From Amorphophallus konjac (taxonomy: Eukaryota > Streptophyta > Magnoliopsida > Alismatales > Araceae), in NCBI GenBank assembly GCA_022559845.1, contig CM040128.1:225355643-225419642 (forward strand): 64,000 bases of DNA, written 5' to 3'. Below are positions 53,411-63,281 of the stretch, piece by piece. Below the pieces are notes generated by a model, which ran no database searches, was not told the DNA's origin, and saw only the letters and a program-made list of their open reading frames with translations. Position numbers and translations under genes: made by a program. How positions within the stretch are numbered: the first letter of the stretch is position 1; the number at the start of each line of letters is the position of its first letter.

Positions 53411-54683
53411 GTCTAAAATAAAAAATAAAAAAAAGTGTGTACACTGGCATGGTACGTGGGCCACGAAACTCAAAAACTCAAAATCTCTAATTCATTCTTC
53501 AGTCTCGGTAATTTAACCCTGGGTCAACATTCACACACACAACACGCTTAGCTCTTAAACTCAAGTGGCACAAAATCCAAGGAAAGCCAAAGCCGAACTA
53601 AGAGTGTAAAGACGTTACCCATTCTCTTCTCTTCGGTTCATGAGGGGGAGTGAGGCATTGGGTTAGACCATCAAACCTACCCACCGTCCTAGTAAGTGGA
53701 AGTCAGGGCTCAGAAGGGAACAAATATGCCAAAAACCCAAGTACAATTAGGTCTTACTCTTGAAAAGAAAAGCAAAAACTCAAAACAAACACACACAAAA
53801 GCATGTCAAGAGGGCAAAGTCCCCGCAGGAAAACCATGGTCGTAAGTATACATCCATAAGGGCAAAAGGCAACAAAATTTCGCTAAGCCAAAGATCGAAC
53901 CCCAATAGGCAATAGGGTAGGGAAGGGAAGTCTCCCGGTCTTTCGAACCCCCTCGCGAACTTTTCCCAATATTGTCTTCTCTTCTCTCCCTGTGATATGT
54001 CATAAGCTTAAGGAACGATGACGACGGACTTAGGGGGATGTGCTGCGCGAGATTTTGAGTAAAAGCACAAACTTCAAGCACGTTGACCCTTGGTTAATTT
54101 ATTTGAGAATGATGAATGAATTTACAATGGTGAATTAGTAAGGTTTTATGGCCTAAGTGCCATGCTAAGTCAAAAAAAAACAAAACAAAAACCAAAAACC
54201 AAAAAACAAAAACCAAAAAACAAAAACCAAAAAACAAAAACAAAAACAAAACAAAAAAGGGTTGTTCTTTTCTTCTTTCTTCTATTTTTTCAAAAAAATA
54301 ATCATTTGCATGTTCACCTTATGCATGTGATCATACTTTCAATTTCAGTTTGCATCTGCTTGCTTGCTTGTTACATTTTATTATGTCATTTATTTTGCCT
54401 TGGTTCATTAAAGGCTTGGCCCCTTGACCCCACTATCAAAGTCAAAAGGACATCCCCTTGCTTATTGAGAAAGGGGCCAAGCTGAACAGATTAACTAACC
54501 TATTTGCGAAAGTGTGACACACCGGGACATGAGAAGTATAAGCACACAAAGAACACAAAAGGTTACATCAAAATGTTGATCTTTTCATTCCATTCTCATA
54601 TATACATATATGTGTAGGAGGAGGTGTACAACAATCTCTCTCTAACTCTTTTCACCACCCTCCTCTCTCCCACTCTCTACCTC
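53411..54683 (+). other. TAT1 3' untranslated region, possible LTR start
   Basis: About 1.3 kb without a gene. GAGGGGGAG at about 53643-53651 followed by TGAGGCATTGGG could be polypurine tract plus LTR start, but no partner LTR is available to test this. A low-complexity CAAAAAC tract lies at about 54170-54260 and a TATATACATATATG run near 54600. The block ends at a new LTR start at 54684. Confidence 0.45.
54170..54260. repeat. (CAAAAAC)n-like low-complexity tract
   Basis: AAACAAAAACCAAAAAC-type words are repeated over about 90 bp. A slippage product; Lys/Gln/Thr-rich frames across it are not genes. Confidence 0.85.
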
Positions 54684-55324
54684 TGTAAGGCCCCAGAATT
54701 TATATATAATAATTTATGGATTATTTATGGAATTTTTAGAGATTTATAAGGGCTAAATAAATTGATAAATAGATTATTGAATTAATAAATGAGTTATAAT
54801 TGAAATCCAATAGGTTCATGGACCAAGCCCATTAAGTTTGGCCCATATTCTAGAAGGTTATTTAGCCTAATCACGAATTTTAAGGATAAATACTATTTTT
54901 ATAGATAATTTTATAGATAAAATGAATAAAGAGTTTTATTAATTTGAAACTCTGCACACGTTGGCTGTAACGGTCTATCGGGAGACCGCCACATGCCTGT
55001 AACGCATCAGGACTGGACCGTCACACCCAGCTGATTCCGTGAGAGGAAGAACAAGTAAAAAGATTGAATTTTTACTAGCTTATCTCTTAGGGATCGAGAT
55101 GGGAAGACTAGTAGAGGTGTTAAGAACTCTTAGAAGTTTATCTAAGCTTTAACAATGACTCTAGAATCGATCTAATCCTCAAACCCTAGCCAAAACCCTA
55201 TAAATAGGACCTAGTTCTGAACTAAGCGACCCTTACTTTTGGCTCGTGAAGAAACAAGGTAAGGAGATAGAATCTCGGGTAAGTTCTTTAGAGTATTTTG
55301 TTCCTAATACTTTAGACTAACTAC
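54684..55324 (+). repeat. TK3: partial LTR of another Ty3/gypsy element
   Basis: Begins TGTAAGGCCCCAGAATTT, the style of a chromovirus (Tekay-type) LTR start, and runs to the CHR1 insertion at 55325, beyond which it should continue right of the window. It contains a TATA box at 55198-55206 and a stem-loop AACGGTCTATCGGGAGACCG near 54969 like those in the TK1 LTR. No partner or primer site is visible, so identity and orientation rest on the start motif and TATA. Confidence 0.55.
55198..55206 (+). promoter_or_regulatory. TATA box, TK3 LTR fragment
   Basis: CTATAAATA in AACCCTATAAATAGGACC is a near-consensus plant TATA box, supporting plus orientation of the fragment. Confidence 0.65.
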
Positions 55325-57713
55325 TGGTGCGGACACCAGAGCACGCGAGAGGCACGAGCCGGCGAGTCATCAGTACCGTACACGGAGCACCACTCGAGCT
55401 ACAGCAGCATCTCTTTGGCTAGGCGATAGCCTGGAGTCCCCACTTTGATTTTTAGTCACATTTAGCATTTACTTGCATTGTTTTAGCAATTGTTTGCTTT
55501 GCCATTGGGTTGTAATGAGTGTTTTATGTGGGTTTTTCATATTGGGTTCAATGTAAGGCTCTTAATAAGCCAAATGGGTGCCAAATGGGTGAGTCCTTTG
55601 GGGTCCATTTAGGGTTAATTGCCATATTGGGTAATAAGGCCTCATTAGGCTTCATATTGGGTTCTTAAGCCACTTAAGGCCCAATTAAGCCTCCCCTCCA
55701 CATGGGCCTCCTAGATTGGAGTAATATGGACTTGTGGAAGGCCTTATGAGACTTGAAGCAATTTGGCCCAAGAAGGGCCCAAGCTTGGGGCGCCCCCTCT
55801 TTTGGCCTTATTAGGCTAGGTTAGGTTTTTTCTTTTCTTTCCTCTCCTTCTTTGACCACATGGGATAAAATTATGAATTGGTTTCTTTTAAATATTTCTT
55901 TTTGTGGTTGGTCACATCCAATCCAAGCCATCCATTCCCCCATACCTAGATCTAAGGGTGGATATTGGATTTGGCATGTAACCTATAAAGAGTTGTATTT
56001 TTTTATTTTAGTGGAATTAATGCCATTTGAATCAAACTTAATGTTGGAGCAAGGCCTAGGCCGCCCCCTTCCTCTCTCCCTCTCCCCCTTGCAGCTGTGA
56101 AGGCTGCCTCTTGGTGGTGTGACTCCACCCTATCAGTTCCGGTCGCCGCCGCCGCCGCCACGAGCCGCCATCGCCACCGCCGGAGTTCTGTCTGCGCAGT
56201 ACCACAGCAGCTTCTACGAAATTTCAGTCTCAGCCAAGGCCTCAGATCGACCTGTAAATTTTACTGGATGTTCCAGAGGTGTCCAGCACGTCCCCAGAAT
56301 TTTGGTTGGTCATAAAGATCTCATTAGGTATTTTTTTATTTTCGTCCAATCCCAGTTTCCAGATCTGTCTCCTATCTGTTTCCATTTCCACCCGCCCTGC
56401 GTTTTAAGTCTTAGGTCCACGTTTTGAATTTTTTTAGTTCGCCCAATTTTACTGGACATTCTGTCCACTATCCCCTCTATCCCCAAATTTTCTTGAATTT
56501 GTGTGAGTCCATCTTATATTTTACAAAAATCGAGTTCTTCCCTAGCTACAGTACTTTCTGCCAGTTCCCAGATCTGACCACCAGACACTCTAAAATTCCT
56601 ATCAAATCACCACCACCTCGAAATCCAATTCCAAAAATTGTCCCCGCTTCGTGGTTTAAATATCAATCACTTCGAAGAAGAGCTTGATGTCTGAATCCCA
56701 ATGTAAGTAGGCGGTCAACGGCCATTTACAGGGAACTAAGGTACTGATCTGAGAGTTCTGGAACTGTGTAACAGAGAGTTGAAAATTAGTTAAGGTCTAA
56801 GTCCGCAGAGGTTCAGAAAATTCCACTGGCCCTAAGTTAGAGGATTTTGAGTCCTCTTTCCAACGGCACTGGTCTCGTCGCATTCCGGCGACGGGGCCGA
56901 CGGCAGCGGCTGTTTTCGCCGGAGCGCACGGAGGGAAAACAGAACTGAAATCCGTGGGCAGCCATTCCACAACTTGAAGATCGGACCCGACCGGCCACCA
57001 ATCGGTGTCTCCGGCCGACCGCCGTCCGTGGAGGCGCGCCACCAGGGGTCTCCATCATAGTGGGACCCACCTCTGCAGATCCGGAGGACAGCGCCATCCG
57101 TGGGCCCCACGGGCCCGCAGAACCCGCCGTTCGGGAAGCACGAAAACGCGGAGTTCGGCGCGTCGAGTCGACATCAAGATGCTGCCTGTCAACCTGATTT
57201 GCGTGATCCCCGGGGCCCACATGTGACCTTTTACCTCCCTGCGTGGAGTGGGTCGAATCCTTTTGTACTGCTGTGAATTATGTTAACCGGGGGTCCGTAA
57301 GTCAGCCGGGGTGTCTTCGCCACGCCGGGTGCGTGGAGGTAAAGGTCTTAACTTCTTGGCGTTACATTGCTTAGCTAGTATACGGTCTTAGGCCGCTGCC
57401 GAGAGTGTAGGTTCCTAGCCCGTGTGTCCATGTCACCGCTGTGAGCGTGAGAGTGACCCGTCCCGCGACTCGATCCGAGTCCGGAAGTGAGTCTGACTAC
57501 CTTGAACTCTGCCGGTTCCTTAACCGCGCACGATCCACGCTTTCCCTCGCATGGGATGCCGAGTGAGCTTGTACTTCTGTTAGTGACATTTTGCCACTAG
57601 GAGCTCGTAGTGTCGGGCTTAGTGTCTCCCTGGTGTGTATTGTTGGTCGCGTCTTCATCTAGAGTCCGAGGGTGGCACTGTATAGTGTCGTCTCCCGTGT
57701 CCGTCCCGCATCA
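55325..57713 (+). repeat. CHR1 5' LTR
   Basis: Starts TGGTGCGGACACC and ends CCCGCATCA (near-inverted TGGTGC/GCATCA ends), about 2389 bp. The first 124 bp duplicate the end of the gag-pol coding region. The middle is A/T-rich with ATTGGGTT and AATGGGTG words and the last third is G+C-rich. Short frames over the G+C-rich part (56797-57226) are not supported as genes. Confidence 0.9.
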
Positions 57714-58082
57714 GTTTGGTATCAGAGCAAGTCGAGTCTAGGGTAGTCGTTGCATAAGTCTTGCATAGTCTAAGGTTACCCCACACACACCTTCACTCGG
57801 TATATCCAAAGGTGTTGTCCGACCGTTAGGCTTCGCCTATCGGGAAGACCACACACTTGCGCGAGTGACCTTCGGGTCGATTACCTCCGCCGCGTACCGA
57901 GTCTTGGCCGTGTTTAGGGTGTAGTCGAGTCTCATTCTTTTCAAAACAAAAAAAAAGTGTTTTAAATTGCATTCTTTCAAAATACCAAAAAAGGAGTGTT
58001 TTCAAATTGCAATTAGGTCTAAGTGTATCATTTAGTGTGTTTGCATTAGTCGGTCATTGTCACCTAGTCCGTACGTCTTTGC
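57714..58082 (+). other. CHR1 leader
   Basis: Leader between LTR and gag. It holds the primer-binding site at its start and a short A run near 57948. No upstream gene is apparent. Confidence 0.7.
57717..57728 (+). other. CHR1 primer-binding site (initiator tRNA-Met)
   Basis: TGGTATCAGAGC is a perfect plant initiator tRNA-Met site, three bases after the LTR end. Confidence 0.95.
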
Positions 58083-61000
58083 ATGCCCACCCGTCGAGGC
58101 ACCCAATACTCGCCACCACCACCTATGGCGGACTCCCGAGCCCGTAGTTCCGATGAGTCTTCCACGGCCGAGATGTTCCGGGCCATCATGGATCGTTTAG
58201 ACACGCGTATGGATGGTCTTAGTACGCGTATGGATGGCATAGGGACGCGTCTAGAAGGGAGGATGAAGGTCCTCGAGGATCGGGCCGGAGTTTCGGAGCA
58301 GTCCATTCAAGGCCTTGTTGGGAGGATTGCCGTCCTAGAGAGGGGCCCAGTAGCGGCGCAACCCGCGCCGACGAACGGCCAACAAGAGCCGGTGCAGCAA
58401 CCCGCTGTGCCAAGGGCTCAGGTAGAGGATGTCGGGAGGCAACAGGCGCCTATAGTGGATGATTATGCCTCCGACAATGATCACGGGGGTAACGGTCATC
58501 GTCATCAACGACGGAATCGTGATGACGAGGATGACGACCGCATTCTTAGGGGTGTGCGTGCGGACCCTCCCACTTTTAGCGGGTCCTTGGACCCTAGGGT
58601 GTATCTAGATTGGGAGGCCGGTATGGACCGGTACTTCGAGTGGTTTGAGATGACGGACCACCGAAGAGTCCGATATGCGAAGATGAAGCTGCAAGGGCAG
58701 GCCCAAACTTATTGGATCAATGTGGAGAGCCTGCTCAACCAGCGACGTCAACCCCAAATCGGTACCTGGGATGATATGAAACTCAAATTGAGGGAGAAGT
58801 ACCTTCCTGCCTCATATCGCCAACGTCTTATAGACAAGTGGCAAAGCATCTCCCAAGGGAACCAATCCGTGACCGAGTACACCGCCGAGTTCGATGAGTA
58901 TTATTTGCGGTGCGGGGTCACGGAAGAGAGCACCATGACGATATCCCGCTTTCGGAGAGGTTTGAGGCCTAATTATCAATATGAACTCTTTCGCCGCAAT
59001 GCCACCACTTTGGAGCAGGCATATCAGATTGCTCTCGAATTGGAGCAGTTCGAGGCCGAGTTCGAGTCACCCCATCGGTTGGGCTCCTTTCCCCTTCGTA
59101 GTGTCGAGTCCCGTGGCTCATCTGGCACATATCTGAGGGCCCCCATGGCTCGACCTCAGGAGCCCGCTCGCCACGAGCCCTTTGCTCCTAGGCCTCGCCC
59201 TCCACCCCCGAGGGACCTTCCTCGTCCCCAGCATCTTACGGCCCCACCCATAGCCCGTCCCCCGGCACCCGCACCACCCGCACGTCCTTTGTTGCCTACG
59301 CCTCCTATCCGTCGGGAGGATAAAGGTAAAGGACCTATGATTGGGGAGCCTAGTGGATCACGGCAGCAGTGTTATCGCTGCAATGGGTTTGGCCATTTCG
59401 CCAACCAGTGTCCCACCCGCCCATCTCTTCACATTGGGGACACACAGGCCGAGGATACCACCCCTGCGGGCCTAGAGTTAGTCAGCTATGAGGCAGATGA
59501 AGAGCTAGCTGACGAGTACTATGAGATGGGAGGTGAGGCCCAGGATGCCCAGCAGTTAGACGATACCCATGTGGGGGTCGTCAGATGTATCCTCACCCAG
59601 CCACAGGTCAGTGATGACTGGCGTCGGACCACTATCCTTCATGTATTCTGTAGGCTGGGAAAGCAAATTTGTAAGGTGGTCATCGATAGCGGGAGTTGTA
59701 TCAATGCAATCTCCACGAACGCTGTCACTCGTCTTGGTCTCACACCCGTAGACCACCCTTGCCCCTACCAGGTATCATGGGTGGATACCACTTCCATTTC
59801 GGTCAGGCTGCGGTGCTTGGTCCCGCTGCAGCTCCACTCCTACCGTGACGAGATCTGGTGTGATGTTCTTCCCATGGAAGTGGGAAGTATCATTCTTGAT
59901 AGGCCGTGGTTATTCGACCGAGATGCCACACTCCATGGTCGGTCGAACACCTGTACCTTCGACCACGATGGCCAGCGGGTCACCCTCCAACCCGTTCGGC
60001 CCAGGAGCCCATCTGTTAGGGGTCCTACTGGCCCTAGTACTCCGAAGCCTTCCGTTCCCGGGCCTAGTACCCCATCCCCAGCTCGGGCTATGACCGTTAC
60101 CTCTGGCCCAGGAGAGCCCTCGACGAGGAGATTGATGATGATTAGCTCCCGGGAAATGGAGCAGGAGCTTAGTCAGGGCTGTCCGGTGTTTGCCATTACG
60201 GTCCGAGAGGTGGAGCGGGACTCCGAGGGTGAGCTCCCACCCCAGGTTGTTCCCATTCTGCAGGAGTATGCTGATGTATTCCCCGATGAGCTTCCCGAGG
60301 GACTCCCACCTATGCGGGATATTCAGCATGCCATCGACCTTGTTCCGGGCTCTTCTTTGCCCAATCTTCCTCATTATCGAATGAGCCCCACGGAGCATGC
60401 CGAGCTTAAACGGCAGGTTGATGAGCTTGTGCAGAGAGGATCTGTCCGGGACAGCATGAGTCCATGTGCTGTACCCGCATTACTCGCCCCGAAGAAGGAT
60501 GGCACATGGAGAATGTGCATTGATAGTCGTGCCATCAACAAAATCACCGTGAAGTACAGGTTCCCTATTCCCCGCCTTGATGACATGCTAGACATGATGG
60601 CAGGTGCCACTATCTTTTCGAAGATCGATCTTAAGAGTGGCTACCATCAGGTGAGGATTAGGCCAGGTGATGAGTGGAAGACCGCATTTAAGACCAAGGA
60701 CGGTCTATATGAGTGGTTGGTCATGCCTTTTGGGTTGACCAATGCCCCTAGCACTTTCATGCGGCTCATGACTCAGGTCCTTCGACCTTTCATTGGAGTC
60801 TTTGTAGTGGTGTATTTTGATGATATCCTTATCTATAGCCGCACCACAGGGGACCACTTAGACCACCTTCGGCAGGTCTGTCTACTTCTTCGGCGAGAGC
60901 AGTTATTTGCAAACCCACAGAAGTGTGCTTTCATGACACCTCAGCTTACCTTCTTGGGTTTCATTGTGTCTAGTACTGGGGTCTCCGCCGATCCGGAGAA

Positions 61001-63281
61001 GGTCCGGGCCATTGTTGAGTGGCCGGAACCCCGTACGGTTCATGATGTCCGCAGCTTTCATGGCCTTGCGACGTTCTATCGTCGCTTCATCCGCGGATTT
61101 AGCTCCGTCACTGCCCCGATCACGGATTGCATCCGGAAGGGCACATTTGTATGGACGAAGGCCGCATCTGCTGCCTTCAGGGACATCAAGGAGCGTATGA
61201 CCCAGACACCTATCCTTCGACTGCCTGATTTCTCGAAGGTGTTTGAGGTCTGTTGTGATGCGTCGGGTGTTGGAATTGGAGGAGTTTTGAGTCAGGAGTC
61301 CCACCCGATCGCATATTTCAGCGAGAAGCTGAATGACGCGAAACTGCGATATTCCACGTATGATAAAGAATTCTACACAGTTGTTCAGGCTCTTAGGCAT
61401 TGGAGGCACTATCTTTTACATCAGGAGTTTGTCCTATACTCCGACCACGAGGCATTGAGGTACCTCCATTCGCAAAAGAAGCTTAATTCGCGTCATAGTC
61501 GTTGGGTCGAGTATCTCCAGCAGTTCACCTTTGTGCTTAAACATAAGGCTGGAGTGGAGAACAAGGTGGCTGATGCCTTGAGTCGGCGAGCATGTTTGCT
61601 TACCACCATGAGTGCCGAGGTCATAAGGTTAGAAAAGATGAAGGAGGCCTATGTTGATTGTCCTGACTTTGGTCAGATTTTTACCACCCTCCAGGCCGGA
61701 CCCTCGAGAGACCTTGATGAGTATGTGCTTCAGGAGGGTTACCTCTTTCGAGGTAGCAGGCTATGTGTTCCCCGAACTTCGGTTCGAGATTTCTTAGTGT
61801 GGGAACTACATGCGGGAGGTCTAGCCGGCCACTTTGGTCGGAACAAGACTATTGAGGCAGTGGAGCATCGTTTTTATTGGCCGAGCTTGAAGCGCGATGT
61901 TGCTAACATCGTGGCTCAGTGCCGTACTTGTGCTACAGCCAAGATGAAGAAGCAAAGTTCGGGTCTTTATACGCCTCTCCCCGTGCCTGATGCCCCGTGG
62001 CAGGATGTTAGTATGGATTTTGTTTTGGGATTGCCACGTACCTCTAGGAAGCATGACTCGGTCTATGTGGTGGTTGACCATTTCTCGAAGATGGCCCTCT
62101 TTATCCCCTGCTCGAAGACTTCGGATGCTTCTAGGGTAGCCCGCCTATTCCTTACTCATGTGGTGTGCAAGTTCGGGTTGCCTCGCACTATAGTGTCTGA
62201 CCGTGATGTTAGGTTCACTTCCTATTTTTGGAAGACACTATGGCATATGATGGGTACGCACCTCAAGTTTTCCACTGCATACCATCCCCAGACAGATGGT
62301 CAGACCGAGGTGGTCAATAGGAGTCTGGGTGATCTTTTGAGATGTCTTGTTAGGGACCGCATTGGGGATTGGGATCTCATTCTACCTATGGCTGAGTTTG
62401 CATATAATGATTCGGTGAATAGGTCTACTGGCATGAGTCCATTTGAAATTGTCACAGGTCGTAGGCCTAGGAAACCCGTTGACCTTGTCCCCATGCCTGT
62501 CCATGCTAGAGTGTCGGAGTCGGCCGAGTCATTTGCTAGGCATGTTAGGAGTTTGCATGACGACATCCGTCGTCACATTGAGTCCAGCAATGCACGGTAC
62601 AAGGAGTTAGCCGATGCCCACCGACACCACCGAGAGTTCCAGGAGGGCGAATACGTCATGATCAGGGTAAGACCTGAACGGTTTCCCTCTGGAACCGTTA
62701 AGAAGTTGCAAGCTCGTGGAGCCGGTCCCTTTAGAGTGTTGAAACGCGTTGGATCTAATGCGTATGTTGTGGACCTACCCGAGGAATATGGTATAAGCTC
62801 TACCTTCAATGTATCGGATCTTGTTGCATATAGGGACCCAGCGGTGATCCCTAGTGAGCCTTTTGAGCCATCTCCTCCCCTTGAGAGTGATCCCACACCT
62901 GAGTGTCCACTTCCATCTCCAGCCCCTTTTTCACGGCAGCGTGAGCATATAGATCGTATACTGGACGAGCAGGTGACAGTTACCAGGAGTGGATCTTACC
63001 CGCGCTACCTAGTGCGATGGAGAGGACGGCCCGCTACTGAGGACACTTGGATCACACATGGCGAGTTGCAGCGGATCGATCCGGACCTTTTGGAGCGATA
63101 CAGGAGCGATGCAGACCCTTACTCGACAGGGTCGAGTTTCTCCCACCCGGGGAGAATTGGTGCGGACACCAGAGCACGCGAGAGGCACGAGCCGGCGAGT
63201 CATCAGTACCGTACACGGAGCACCACTCGAGCTACAGCAGCATCTCTTTGGCTAGGCGATAGCCTGGAGTCCCCACTTTGA
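58083..63281 (+). CDS. gag-pol: CHR1 Gag-Pol polyprotein with chromodomain, 1732 residues
   Basis: Uninterrupted polyprotein. Residues about 30-95 form a coiled coil with TRMDG repeats; Gag core about 155-330 (YLDWEAGMDRYFEWFEM, LREKYLPASY); a CCHC knuckle at C430, C433, H438 and C443; protease Asp535 in VIDSGS; RT about 780-960 with YFDD at 911-914; RNase H from Asp1059 (CCDASGVGIGG); an integrase zinc site H1243, H1250, C1280, C1283; catalytic D1312, D1373, E1409 with the D-35-E spacing; chromodomain about 1620-1680 (YLVRWRGRPATEDTWI). All catalytic residues I checked are present. The last roughly 40 residues are encoded inside the 3' LTR. The ATG at 58083 is the first in frame after the primer site. 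Single-frame Gag-Pol is usual for chromoviruses. Possibly mobile, though expression is unknown. Confidence 0.95.
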   Translation: MPTRRGTQYSPPPPMADSRARSSDESSTAEMFRAIMDRLDTRMDGLSTRMDGIGTRLEGRMKVLEDRAGVSEQSIQGLVGRIAVLERGPVAAQPAPTNGQQEPVQQPAVPRAQVEDVGRQQAPIVDDYASDNDHGGNGHRHQRRNRDDEDDDRILRGVRADPPTFSGSLDPRVYLDWEAGMDRYFEWFEMTDHRRVRYAKMKLQGQAQTYWINVESLLNQRRQPQIGTWDDMKLKLREKYLPASYRQRLIDKWQSISQGNQSVTEYTAEFDEYYLRCGVTEESTMTISRFRRGLRPNYQYELFRRNATTLEQAYQIALELEQFEAEFESPHRLGSFPLRSVESRGSSGTYLRAPMARPQEPARHEPFAPRPRPPPPRDLPRPQHLTAPPIARPPAPAPPARPLLPTPPIRREDKGKGPMIGEPSGSRQQCYRCNGFGHFANQCPTRPSLHIGDTQAEDTTPAGLELVSYEADEELADEYYEMGGEAQDAQQLDDTHVGVVRCILTQPQVSDDWRRTTILHVFCRLGKQICKVVIDSGSCINAISTNAVTRLGLTPVDHPCPYQVSWVDTTSISVRLRCLVPLQLHSYRDEIWCDVLPMEVGSIILDRPWLFDRDATLHGRSNTCTFDHDGQRVTLQPVRPRSPSVRGPTGPSTPKPSVPGPSTPSPARAMTVTSGPGEPSTRRLMMISSREMEQELSQGCPVFAITVREVERDSEGELPPQVVPILQEYADVFPDELPEGLPPMRDIQHAIDLVPGSSLPNLPHYRMSPTEHAELKRQVDELVQRGSVRDSMSPCAVPALLAPKKDGTWRMCIDSRAINKITVKYRFPIPRLDDMLDMMAGATIFSKIDLKSGYHQVRIRPGDEWKTAFKTKDGLYEWLVMPFGLTNAPSTFMRLMTQVLRPFIGVFVVVYFDDILIYSRTTGDHLDHLRQVCLLLRREQLFANPQKCAFMTPQLTFLGFIVSSTGVSADPEKVRAIVEWPEPRTVHDVRSFHGLATFYRRFIRGFSSVTAPITDCIRKGTFVWTKAASAAFRDIKERMTQTPILRLPDFSKVFEVCCDASGVGIGGVLSQESHPIAYFSEKLNDAKLRYSTYDKEFYTVVQALRHWRHYLLHQEFVLYSDHEALRYLHSQKKLNSRHSRWVEYLQQFTFVLKHKAGVENKVADALSRRACLLTTMSAEVIRLEKMKEAYVDCPDFGQIFTTLQAGPSRDLDEYVLQEGYLFRGSRLCVPRTSVRDFLVWELHAGGLAGHFGRNKTIEAVEHRFYWPSLKRDVANIVAQCRTCATAKMKKQSSGLYTPLPVPDAPWQDVSMDFVLGLPRTSRKHDSVYVVVDHFSKMALFIPCSKTSDASRVARLFLTHVVCKFGLPRTIVSDRDVRFTSYFWKTLWHMMGTHLKFSTAYHPQTDGQTEVVNRSLGDLLRCLVRDRIGDWDLILPMAEFAYNDSVNRSTGMSPFEIVTGRRPRKPVDLVPMPVHARVSESAESFARHVRSLHDDIRRHIESSNARYKELADAHRHHREFQEGEYVMIRVRPERFPSGTVKKLQARGAGPFRVLKRVGSNAYVVDLPEEYGISSTFNVSDLVAYRDPAVIPSEPFEPSPPLESDPTPECPLPSPAPFSRQREHIDRILDEQVTVTRSGSYPRYLVRWRGRPATEDTWITHGELQRIDPDLLERYRSDADPYSTGSSFSHPGRIGADTRARERHEPASHQYRTRSTTRATAASLWLGDSLESPL
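63144..63157 (+). other. CHR1 polypurine tract region
   Basis: ACCCGGGGAGAAT directly precedes TGGTGCGG. The purine run GGGGAGAA is the likely plus-strand primer, and it lies within the coding sequence. Confidence 0.7.

Larger units (their letters stand above)
33111..54683 (+). mobile_element. TAT1: Tat/Ogre-like Ty3/gypsy element, interrupted by TK2
   Basis: Plus-strand, heavily decayed element seen in two blocks, 33111-39999 and 51099-54683. Order: leader, gag, protease, G-patch, RT, first RNase H, second (archaeal-type) RNase H, integrase. The second RNase H and the G-patch after protease mark the Tat/Ogre lineage. Neither LTR can be defined: the left end is cut by TK1 and the right end merges into other LTR sequence near 54684. 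TK1 may have inserted into TAT1, but the other flank is outside the window. Confidence 0.75.

Noticed and set aside
53643..54683. 3' LTR of TAT1 starting at TGAGGCATTGGG
   Set aside because: A purine tract precedes it, but no second copy exists in the window, so the boundary cannot be supported beyond a note.
56097..57226. Several open frames in the G+C-rich part of the CHR1 LTR
   Set aside because: High G+C content removes stops in many frames on both strands, and none resembles a known protein.
57005..57226. Host exon captured in CHR1
   Set aside because: There is no splice-site pattern or domain; the region belongs to the 5' LTR, whose partner copy is outside the window and cannot be compared.
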